Shown here in pieces: positions 1-7,458 of a stretch of 64,000 bases of DNA (within the stretch, counting starts at the first letter, position 1; each line of letters opens with the position of its first letter). The notes beneath the pieces were generated by a model. The model was not told the DNA's origin and made no database searches. It saw nothing but the letters and a program-made list of their open reading frames with translations. Location: assembly GCA_937880095.1 (NCBI GenBank), contig CALFLK010000013.1:62001-126000 (forward strand). The letters are read 5' to 3'. Source of the stretch: an uncultured Faecalibacterium sp. (GTDB lineage: Bacteria; Bacillota; Clostridia; Oscillospirales; Ruminococcaceae). Both the position numbers and the translations under genes were made by a program.

Positions 1-713
1 GCATCTACCGGGCCGGTATACACTACCGTATCCGCCATAGCGTCCCACTTTGCTTTCTCGCTCAGATACTCACAGCCCAGACGAACTTCGGTACCTTCCA
101 GCATTTTTTCCACCATTGCCGTATAACCGCCGACCGGGATACCCTGATACAACGCATTGAAGTAGTTGTTATCATAGGTAAAGCGTACCGGCAGGCGCTT
201 GATGATAAAGCTGGGCAGTTCCTTGCAGGGACGTCCCCACTGCTTTTCTGTATAGCCGTTGATGAGCTTTTCATAGATGTCGGTACCGACCAGACTGATT
301 GCCTGTTCCTCCAGGTTTTTCGGTTCGGTGATGCCCGCAGCCGCACGCTGTTCTTCAATTTTTGCCTGCGCCTGTGCAGGGGTAATCACACCCCACATCT
401 TATTAAAGGTATTCATATTAAAGGGCAGATTATAAATCTCACCTTTATAATTAGCGACCGGGCTATTGGTATACCGATTGAATACCGCAAACGCATTCAC
501 ATAATCCCACACCTGCTGATTGTTGGTATGAAAAATATGTGCGCCATACTGATGCACCTGAATGCCTTCGACTTCGTGGGTATAAATATTGCCTGCAATA
601 TGATTTCGCTTATCAATCACCAGACAGCTTTTGCCTGCTTTTTTTGCCTCATGGGCAAATACCGCACCATACAGACCTGCACCTACAATCAGGTAATCGT
701 ACTGTTTTTTCAT
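1..713 (-). CDS. glf: UDP-galactopyranose mutase, partial (C-terminus outside window)
   Basis: Flavoenzyme that interconverts UDP-galactopyranose and UDP-galactofuranose for cell-surface glycans. About 237 N-terminal residues are visible. The start MKKQYDYLIVGAGLYGAVFA is a Rossmann FAD-binding motif (GxGxxG-like), followed by a dinucleotide-binding Asp-Lys-Arg (VIDKRNHIAGN), GAHIFHT and YTEKQWGR, all typical of Glf. The frame stays open to the window edge, so the gene is truncated only by the window. Its start lies 25 bp after the glmM stop, so it is probably the last visible gene of the aminopeptidase-acyltransferase-glmM-glf run, which links it to envelope sugar supply. Confidence 0.93.
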   Translation of the reverse strand, partial: MKKQYDYLIVGAGLYGAVFAHEAKKAGKSCLVIDKRNHIAGNIYTHEVEGIQVHQYGAHIFHTNNQQVWDYVNAFAVFNRYTNSPVANYKGEIYNLPFNMNTFNKMWGVITPAQAQAKIEEQRAAAGITEPKNLEEQAISLVGTDIYEKLINGYTEKQWGRPCKELPSFIIKRLPVRFTYDNNYFNALYQGIPVGGYTAMVEKMLEGTEVRLGCEYLSEKAKWDAMADTVVYTGPVD

Positions 714-738
714 AAACTCCTCATTTTCCACAGCAAAA

Positions 739-2094
739 TCAGATCTTGCTGATTCGGCTGTTGATGAAGCTGACGATTCGGTTTGCGCAATCTGCGATTG
801 CGCCAGTGTCTTCGCCTTCGACCATGACACGAATCTTGGGCTCGGTACCGGATACACGCACCAGAACACGACCCATACCCATCAGCTTCTGCTGTTCATT
901 TTCAATAAAGCCGGCAATCATTTCGTCGCTCTTATAGAATGCCTTCTGCTTTGCCGACGCCTTTACATTGATCAGCACCTGCGGGAACTGCTTGTACACC
1001 TCGTTCAGCTCGCTCATCTTCTTGCCGCTTTCAGCCAGAACACGCAGCAGCTTACCGCCGGTCAGTTCACCGTCACCGGTCGTCGCATCGTGTGCCAGAA
1101 TCACATGACCACTCTGCTCACCGCCGATCATGTAGCCATTCTCGCGCATATTCTCCAGCACATAGCGGTCACCGACAGCCGTGCGCTCGGTACGGATGCC
1201 CTGCTTTTCCATGAACTTCATGAAGCCCAGATTGGACATAACGGTGACAACAGCGGTGTCGCCCTCCAGCTGGTTCTTCAGCTTCATGTCCATACTCAGC
1301 AGTGCGATAATCTTGTCACCGTCGATTTCGTTGCCCTTTTCGTCACAAGCCAGGCAGCGGTCTGCGTCGCCGTCGAATGCAACGCCGCAGTCAAAACCGC
1401 CGTCCAGGACAGCCTTAGCCAGATTATCCATATGGGTACTGCCCACACCACGGTTGATGTTGGTACCGTCCGGCGAAACACCGATAAAGGTGCATTCTGC
1501 GCCCAAGCGGGGGAACAGCTGCTGTGCTACAGCAGTACTTGCACCGTTCGCACAGTCAATGCAGACACGCAGACCCTTCAGGCTGCCGCCGATTGCCTGA
1601 TACAGATGATCCACATAGTCACGCACGCCGTCATTGCGAACAGAAACACTGCCCACTTCTGCGCCGGTTGCCAGACGGATACCCTTGCAATCGTTGTCGA
1701 TATATTCTTCGATTTCCAGCTCGACCTCATCTGGCAGCTTGTAGCCGGTACCAGCGAAAATCTTGATGCCATTGAACTCCATCGGGTTGTGGGATGCAGA
1801 AATTACGATACCTGCATCTGCCTCGTACTTGCCAACCAGATATGCCACAGCAGGTGTGGGAATCACACCCAGCAGCTCCACATCTGCCCCCACACTGCAC
1901 AGACCAGCCGTCAGTGCAGCTTCCAGCATACTGCCGGAAATACGGGTGTCACGACCAATCAGGATGCGCGGCTTATGTCCGGAATTGTTTGTCAGCACTG
2001 CTGCTGCGCCGCGACCGATCTTCATAGCCAATTCGCAGCCCAGATCCTCATCGGCGATTCCGCGCACACCATCTGTTCCGAAATATTTGCCCAT
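739..2094 (-). CDS. glmM: Phosphoglucosamine mutase
   Basis: Converts glucosamine-6-phosphate to glucosamine-1-phosphate for UDP-GlcNAc and peptidoglycan synthesis. The 451-aa length is normal. It opens with MGKYFGTDGVRG, carries the phosphoserine loop ISASHNP with Ser101, the metal-binding loop DGDADR near residues 243-248, GGEQSGH for sugar recognition, and a C-terminal phosphate-binding RVSGTEPKIRVM. The start is preceded by AGGAGGACAAT. It sits between an acyltransferase (59-bp gap upstream) and glf (25-bp gap downstream), so co-transcription is likely. Confidence 0.97.
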   Translation of the reverse strand: MGKYFGTDGVRGIADEDLGCELAMKIGRGAAAVLTNNSGHKPRILIGRDTRISGSMLEAALTAGLCSVGADVELLGVIPTPAVAYLVGKYEADAGIVISASHNPMEFNGIKIFAGTGYKLPDEVELEIEEYIDNDCKGIRLATGAEVGSVSVRNDGVRDYVDHLYQAIGGSLKGLRVCIDCANGASTAVAQQLFPRLGAECTFIGVSPDGTNINRGVGSTHMDNLAKAVLDGGFDCGVAFDGDADRCLACDEKGNEIDGDKIIALLSMDMKLKNQLEGDTAVVTVMSNLGFMKFMEKQGIRTERTAVGDRYVLENMRENGYMIGGEQSGHVILAHDATTGDGELTGGKLLRVLAESGKKMSELNEVYKQFPQVLINVKASAKQKAFYKSDEMIAGFIENEQQKLMGMGRVLVRVSGTEPKIRVMVEGEDTGAIADCANRIVSFINSRISKI

Positions 2095-2153
2095 AGCATT
2101 GTCCTCCTAAAATATAAAGTCAATTTGACTCTGTCGTTTTTTGGTTTTTCCCA

Positions 2154-3350
2154 TTATACGACTTTCGCAGGGGTTTTTCCATTGTTATTATGTTTCTTGC
2201 TATGTTTTTTATAAATTTTCACAAAAGGCTTTTCCACCAACCAGGTCATCAAAACAGCCGCAGCCAACGCTGCTGCCCAATAAAACAAATTGCTTTTCGC
2301 ACTCCAAGCCGCATCGCCCATTTGATTCGGCGGCAGCTCGCCCTGCCATGCAGGCAAATGAAACGCATATTTCAGCCAGACGACCAGCATTTGATGCCAC
2401 AAGTAGAAATTATAGCTGATCATCGACAAAAAGCTCCATACACGCGCACCGGGAAGCGGCAATCCCAGCGAAAACAGAACCAGAACCATCGTCATGCAAA
2501 AAACCAGCGGCGTGCGATATTCCAACTGCCACAGCTGATACTCCGGTGCCTGATTCAACTGCAGCAGCAATCGGTTGACGCACCAAAGCGCGCCAAAACC
2601 GAAAACTGTGCACATTGTACGGCAAAACCAGTTCTGCATCCACTGGCTGCGCGCTACTGCGGCGAACAAAAGTGCTCCCCACATACCCAATGCCAGTGTG
2701 CTGGCGAATGCAGGCATCTGATTGAAACGCATGGTATAATCATTGGTTCCATACAGCGGTACAATATGCCATTTCCAGACTGCCTGTAGGGCAAACATTG
2801 CCGCACCTGTCCATATCGGTGCATGAACCATCGCTTTTGCCAGCAGCGGAAACAGCAAGTAGAAGCCCACCAAAATCGAAAGGGTCCAGGTAGCGCCGTT
2901 CAGATTGCTGTAAAGATAGGATTCCGGAAACAGTGCCTGTGTCATGGTCAGATGTGCCGCCACGTCTTTCCAGTGCAGCGTTTGCCAGCCTTTCCAGCAA
3001 ATGGTCATCACCATTGCAGCAAGGATACTTACATAGTAAGACGGCAAAATGCGAATCGCACGCTTTTTATAAAAGTCCAGCGGTGCAATGTTTGAGAACG
3101 GATTGCCCTGCGCACGCGCATTCGCATACGGCAAAAACAGACAAAATGCACTCAGCATAATCATGCCGTCTACCCATGCTGCACCACTGCGCACCAGATA
3201 GGTAAACGAACCTGCACTCTGCCAGGTTTGCTGCCAGATATGAAACCAGCCCACCATACCAATCGCCAGCACGCGGAAAGCATTTGCTGCGACAGGTCGT
3301 GTCAGTTCTGTTTCCGTGAATTTTGCACTGGGCAGATTTACAGTACCCAT
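2154..3350 (-). CDS. Acyltransferase 3 family membrane protein (OafA/YrhL-like)
   Basis: Predicted integral-membrane O-acyltransferase of 398 aa. The N-terminal part has the family pattern RVLAIGMVGWFHIW, followed by RAIRILPSYYVSI and about ten hydrophobic segments, ending in a basic tail. Such proteins usually transfer acetyl or other acyl groups to surface polysaccharides; the substrate here is unknown. The chosen ATG overlaps the last 13 bases of the aminopeptidase gene upstream, which suggests translational coupling. Next to glmM and glf it may modify a surface glycan (inference). Confidence 0.85.
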   Translation of the reverse strand: MGTVNLPSAKFTETELTRPVAANAFRVLAIGMVGWFHIWQQTWQSAGSFTYLVRSGAAWVDGMIMLSAFCLFLPYANARAQGNPFSNIAPLDFYKKRAIRILPSYYVSILAAMVMTICWKGWQTLHWKDVAAHLTMTQALFPESYLYSNLNGATWTLSILVGFYLLFPLLAKAMVHAPIWTGAAMFALQAVWKWHIVPLYGTNDYTMRFNQMPAFASTLALGMWGALLFAAVARSQWMQNWFCRTMCTVFGFGALWCVNRLLLQLNQAPEYQLWQLEYRTPLVFCMTMVLVLFSLGLPLPGARVWSFLSMISYNFYLWHQMLVVWLKYAFHLPAWQGELPPNQMGDAAWSAKSNLFYWAAALAAAVLMTWLVEKPFVKIYKKHSKKHNNNGKTPAKVV

Positions 3351-4573
3351 TCGCCGTTTTCAAAAATCTGAATGGTGCGACCGTCACGGGTCAGACCGGT
3401 GATGTTCGTATCTTCTGCGCCTACCATCACATCCTCGTGGATGTCAGAGTGGTTCATACCATGTGCCAGCAGTTCTTCCTGACTCATTTCCTTACCGCCC
3501 TTGCAGGTGCTGGGATAGCTGTCACCAAATGCAATATGGCAAGCTGCGTTCTCGTCGAACAGTGTGTTATAGAACAGCAGACCGCTGCGGTTGATGGGGC
3601 TGGATGCAGGCACCAGTGCAACTTCACCGATGCTGCGTGCGCCTTCGTCGCTGTCCAGCAGCTCGCCCAGCAGCTCTGCATTTTCTTCTGCGCCATGCTC
3701 CACCACACGGCCATCCTTAAAGGTCACATGGAAACCCTTAATCAGCTGACCATTGTAAGCATACGGCTTGGTACCATAAACAATACCATTCACCTTATCC
3801 TTATGCGGTGCAGTAAACACTTCTTCGGTGGGGATATTGGGCAAAAATTCGGTACCCTTTTCATTCAGACTGACTGCACTCTCCCACACAGCATCATCTG
3901 CCAGACCAACCGTCAGATCCGTACCGTTTGCGCTGGTCATGTGGACAGACTCGAAGTCATATGCATTCATCTTGTTCTTCAAATCCGTCAGATGATCCAG
4001 ATGTGCCTTCCATGCGGAAACCGGGTCACCGTCGGTCACACGGCACACCTTGAAGATTGCATCCCACAACTTCTCCATAGCAACATCCACAGGCTCACCA
4101 GGGAACACGATCTTTGCCCAGCTCTCACTGGGCATCGCAGCGATACACCACTGAATCTTATCATTCATGGTATACACGCGCCAAGGCTTCAGCACGGCAC
4201 GGCGCGCCATACCAACACGGTTGATCTTTGCAGCATCCAGACCATTGTAAATTTCCGGATCATCTGCCAGCAGATGCAACACGCAAGCACCGCCCTCGCT
4301 CTCCGCAAAATCCAGATAGCTGCGCAGCACATACGGTTTTACATCGCACAGTGCTTCTTCGCTGCCCATCTCCATGCGGATACGGCTGCAGGCTTCATCT
4401 GCCCAGTCCACACGCACATCTCGCGCACCCGCTGCAAAAGCAGCCTTAACGCACAGGCGGGTCAGCGGAGCGGTTTCCAGATTTGCGTTGATGATCAGCG
4501 TCTGACCGGGCTGAACATTTACACCCACGCGGACGATGAAATCTGCGTATTTTTCAAGCAATTCATAATTCAT
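3338..4573 (-). CDS. M29 family aminopeptidase (AmpS/PepS-type)
   Basis: Cytosolic metal-dependent aminopeptidase of 411 aa, the usual size for family M29. The C-terminal half contains the expected metal-ligand region: Glu in SIGEVALVP, a His in AACHIAFG, and HSDIHEDVMVG followed by DTNITGLTRDG. A sigma-A-like promoter lies upstream on the same strand (4634-4662) with a good ribosome site. It is the first gene of the run that continues into the acyltransferase, glmM and glf. Confidence 0.93.
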   Translation of the reverse strand: MNYELLEKYADFIVRVGVNVQPGQTLIINANLETAPLTRLCVKAAFAAGARDVRVDWADEACSRIRMEMGSEEALCDVKPYVLRSYLDFAESEGGACVLHLLADDPEIYNGLDAAKINRVGMARRAVLKPWRVYTMNDKIQWCIAAMPSESWAKIVFPGEPVDVAMEKLWDAIFKVCRVTDGDPVSAWKAHLDHLTDLKNKMNAYDFESVHMTSANGTDLTVGLADDAVWESAVSLNEKGTEFLPNIPTEEVFTAPHKDKVNGIVYGTKPYAYNGQLIKGFHVTFKDGRVVEHGAEENAELLGELLDSDEGARSIGEVALVPASSPINRSGLLFYNTLFDENAACHIAFGDSYPSTCKGGKEMSQEELLAHGMNHSDIHEDVMVGAEDTNITGLTRDGRTIQIFENGEWVL

Positions 4574-4633
4574 ACTAATTTCTCCTTTAATAATTGTAAT
4601 TACTTCCCCTATTTATCTATGCCACTATAGAAA

Positions 4634-4662
4634 AGTATAGCGCAAAGCCCTGCGGTTGTCTA
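4634..4662 (-). promoter_or_regulatory. Sigma-A-type promoter for the aminopeptidase gene
   Basis: Read on the minus strand, TAGACA is followed by a 17-bp spacer and TATACT, about 60 bp upstream of the M29 aminopeptidase start. Confidence 0.6.
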
Positions 4663-4690
4663 TCTCTCCCCCAAACCCGCGTTTCTGCTC

Positions 4691-4719
4691 TTGATTCCAT
4701 CCCGGTTTCGCTGTACAAT
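4691..4719 (+). promoter_or_regulatory. Sigma-A-type promoter for the SpoU methyltransferase
   Basis: TTGATT, 17-bp spacer, TACAAT, about 80 bp upstream of the methyltransferase start. Confidence 0.55.
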
Positions 4720-4801
4720 TTTATTGTAAGGCGTTTCCTGCGCCTTTTCTTATTTTTGGTTGATTTTCGGGGCTACCGCCCTGATTACGGAAGGATTTTT
4801 T

Positions 4802-5629
4802 ATGCCCAACATTATTGAAATCACCGACTTTTCTGCGCCGGAGCTGGATTTGTTCGCACGATTGACCGAAGTGCAGCTGCGCAACAAAAAAGAGCCGAAA
4901 AAAGGCATCTTTATTGCGGAAAGCACAAAGGTCATCGGTACCGCACTAGATGCCGGATATGAGCCACTGGCATTTCTTATGGAGCGCAAGCACATCGACG
5001 GCAACGCCAAAGATCTGCTGGCACGCTGCGGAGATGTTCCGGTTTACACCGCCGAAAACGAAGTTCTGGCGCAGCTGACCGGTTACGCACTCACCCGCGG
5101 TGTGTTGTGTGCCATGCGCCGACCCAAACCGCTAACGGCTGATCAGGTATGTGCTGGTGCAAAACGCATCTGCGTTTTGGAAGGCATCGTAGACTCTACC
5201 AACATTGGCGCTATCTTCCGCTCTGCCGCAGCACTGGGTATGGACGGCGTACTTTTGACCCCCACCTGCTGTGACCCGCTGTACCGCCGAGCGGTACGCG
5301 TCAGCATGGGTACAGTATTTCAGATTCCCTGGGCACGGATTGGTGACACCCCCGCCGACTGGCCCGCACAGGGTTTGGCGCAGCTGAATCAATACGGTTT
5401 TAAAACTGCTGCGCTCGCTTTGAGTGACACCGCAGTCAGCATCGAAGCCCCCTGCCTGCAGGCAGAGGATAAACTGGCAGTCATTTTGGGCACTGAAGGC
5501 GATGGCTTGTCTGCGCACACGATTGCCGGCTGTGATTATACCGTTTGCATCCCCATGTACCATGGGGTCGATTCACTGAATGTTGCCGCCGCCAGCGCCG
5601 TGGCTTTCTGGCAGCTGCGTGCCAAATAA
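4802..5629 (+). CDS. TrmH/SpoU family RNA 2'-O-methyltransferase
   Basis: SPOUT-fold methyltransferase of 275 aa that probably methylates rRNA or tRNA ribose. The three SpoU motifs are present: motif 1 LEGIVDSTNIGAIFRSAAAL, motif 2 LAVILGTEGDGLS, and motif 3 IPMYHGVDSLNVAAA. The N-terminal region KKGIFIAESTKVI matches the SpoU substrate-binding domain. I chose the ATG at 4802, after CGGAAGG, rather than the in-frame upstream start, because homology-like sequence begins there. The exact RNA target cannot be read from sequence. Confidence 0.93.
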   Translation: MPNIIEITDFSAPELDLFARLTEVQLRNKKEPKKGIFIAESTKVIGTALDAGYEPLAFLMERKHIDGNAKDLLARCGDVPVYTAENEVLAQLTGYALTRGVLCAMRRPKPLTADQVCAGAKRICVLEGIVDSTNIGAIFRSAAALGMDGVLLTPTCCDPLYRRAVRVSMGTVFQIPWARIGDTPADWPAQGLAQLNQYGFKTAALALSDTAVSIEAPCLQAEDKLAVILGTEGDGLSAHTIAGCDYTVCIPMYHGVDSLNVAAASAVAFWQLRAK

Positions 5630-5685
5630 GCAGAACATCAAGTTTTCCGTTTTGTCCTATCAATCTTCTGACAGAAAGGTTTCGT

Positions 5686-6855
5686 ATGAAAATGGAATGG
5701 AACAGCTGCCTGCGCATTGGCAGCACCGTCGTAATCACATATCTTGTCATTCATTATTGGCAGTCCGTCGCCGGTCTGGCACGCGTTGCGCTTGGCGCAG
5801 CCATCCCGCTGCTGCTGGGCTGTGTGATTGCTTATATTCTGAATATTCCCATGAGCTTTTTTGAGCGTAAGCTCTCTTTTTCCAAATGTCCTAAATTGAA
5901 ACGCCCCGTCTGTATGGTTCTGGCGTTTGCCAGCATCCTGCTGGTCTTTGCGCTGGTGTCCGGCATGGTTTTTCCGGAACTCGCTTCATGTATCCGATTG
6001 CTGTTTGAGCGCCTGCCCGCAGCACTGAACAAGGTGTTTATCTGGCTGGAAACCAATTTCAACTGGGAAATTGCACCGGAGCTTCTACCTTATAACTGGA
6101 GCCCCACCGATTGGGAAAGCCTGATTTCCAAGGCAGGCAACTGGCTGCTCACCGGCATCGGCGGAACCATGACTTCTCTGGCCGGCGCTGTCAGCAGCAC
6201 ATTCTCCGCTGTGGTTACCATGGTACTGTCACTGGTGTTTGCCATCTATCTGCTGGCAGGCAAAGACTGGCTGAAGCAGCAGATTGGCACGCTGATTCAT
6301 GTTTATCTGGGTGACAAGGTCCTGCACCGGGTTTCTTATATTTTTACAACTGCAAATGACACCTTCCACAGCTTTGTGGTCGGTCAGTGTCTGGAAGCTG
6401 TAGTTCTGGGTGTATTGTGCATGGTCGGTATGTGGATTTTCCAACTGCCGTATGCCTCTATGATTGGTACGCTGGTAGGCTTCACCGCACTGATTCCTGT
6501 TGCGGGTGCTTATATTGGCGCATCTGTAGGCGCTTTGATGATTTTGACGGTTTCTCCGCTGAAAGCGATTCTGTTCATCATTTTCCTGTGCGTACTGCAG
6601 CAGCTGGAAGGTAACCTGATTTACCCCCGCGTGGTCGGCAGTTCGATTGGTCTGCCGGGTCTGTGGGTTATGGCTGCCGTCACCGTTGGCGGCGGCATTC
6701 TGGGCATCGCCGGTATGCTACTGGGTGTTCCCCTTGCCGCTACGATTTACAAACTGGTCAGCACAGACGTTGCACGTCGGCAGCAAAAAGAGGTTCTGCC
6801 TGCAGAGCCTTTCGCCCCAGAATCTGCTGAACCTTCCGCAGAATCATCCGACTAA
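5686..6855 (+). CDS. AI-2E family transporter (TqsA/YdiK-type permease)
   Basis: Polytopic inner-membrane protein of 389 aa. The hydrophobic segments and the central YLLAGKDWLKQQI region, followed by LVGFTALIPVAGAYIG and EGNLIYPRVVGSSIGLPGLWV, are characteristic of the AI-2 exporter/putative permease family. The start ATG is preceded by AGAAAGG; the longer frame upstream overlaps the methyltransferase gene and was not used. The C-terminus is an acidic Pro/Ser/Glu tail. Transport substrate is unproven: family names refer to AI-2 but many members move ions or other solutes. Confidence 0.92.
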   Translation: MKMEWNSCLRIGSTVVITYLVIHYWQSVAGLARVALGAAIPLLLGCVIAYILNIPMSFFERKLSFSKCPKLKRPVCMVLAFASILLVFALVSGMVFPELASCIRLLFERLPAALNKVFIWLETNFNWEIAPELLPYNWSPTDWESLISKAGNWLLTGIGGTMTSLAGAVSSTFSAVVTMVLSLVFAIYLLAGKDWLKQQIGTLIHVYLGDKVLHRVSYIFTTANDTFHSFVVGQCLEAVVLGVLCMVGMWIFQLPYASMIGTLVGFTALIPVAGAYIGASVGALMILTVSPLKAILFIIFLCVLQQLEGNLIYPRVVGSSIGLPGLWVMAAVTVGGGILGIAGMLLGVPLAATIYKLVSTDVARRQQKEVLPAEPFAPESAEPSAESSD

Positions 6856-6862
6856 ATCAGAA

Positions 6863-6899
6863 AGCACGGATACGCCACAGCGCGTTCCGTGCTTTTTTT
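6863..6899 (+). terminator. Intrinsic terminator after the AI-2E transporter
   Basis: AGCACGGA pairs with TCCGTGCT and runs into seven T. Confidence 0.85.
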
Positions 6900-6902
6900 G
6901 CA

Positions 6903-7349
6903 TTATGCACCGATTTCGTCCAGCAGTTTTTGCAGCGCAGACATAAATCGTTTATCGTCTTCTTCCGTGCGGCGTGCCGGACCTTTCAGATGATGTTTCG
7001 CCTTCGCCATACGCGCCTTCTTTGCCAGATGTCTTTCCATCAGCAATCGGTCAATATTATCATCGGTATAGCGCATCCCGCTTTGATGCAGCCCGTATGC
7101 TTCTTTGGAAAGAATCATCGCCGCCAATCCATAATCCTGTGTGATTACCACATCACCCGCCTTACAAGCTGCTGTCAGGGCAAAGTCCACTGCGTCTGCA
7201 CCTGCACCGATGGTGCGCACCACCGCATAGTCTGACCGCAGTACATGGTTGGTATCGCAAAACAGCGTCACCGGAACGTTTCTTTCCCGTGCCAGCTTTT
7301 CCACAATACGCACGACCGGGCAGGCATCTGCATCCACCAGAATCTGCAT
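6903..7349 (-). CDS. YaiI/YqxD family protein (DUF188, UPF0178)
   Basis: Conserved 148-aa cytosolic protein of the DUF188 family, which has a PIN-like fold and probable nuclease character, but no firm function. The start MQILVDADACPV, the middle VVRTIGAGADAVDFAL and VITQDYGLAAMIL with several conserved Asp residues are diagnostic. It is transcribed convergently with the AI-2E transporter and divergently from the GH3 gene. The C-terminus is rich in Lys and Arg. Confidence 0.93.
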   Translation of the reverse strand: MQILVDADACPVVRIVEKLARERNVPVTLFCDTNHVLRSDYAVVRTIGAGADAVDFALTAACKAGDVVITQDYGLAAMILSKEAYGLHQSGMRYTDDNIDRLLMERHLAKKARMAKAKHHLKGPARRTEEDDKRFMSALQKLLDEIGA

Positions 7350-7458
7350 GAGTTCCCCCTCCTTTTCAGGAGTATTGTATCACAGCTGCACTGACCGTGT
7401 ATATCTGTGCTATACTGAAAAAGATTTCCCAAGCTGCTCTCTCCGCAGGAGGTTTTCT

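Noticed and set aside
1090..2214. A 374-codon plus-strand frame opposite glmM
   Set aside because: Antisense shadow of a clear glmM with all motifs; the product has a Cys/His/Gln-rich composition typical of reverse reading.
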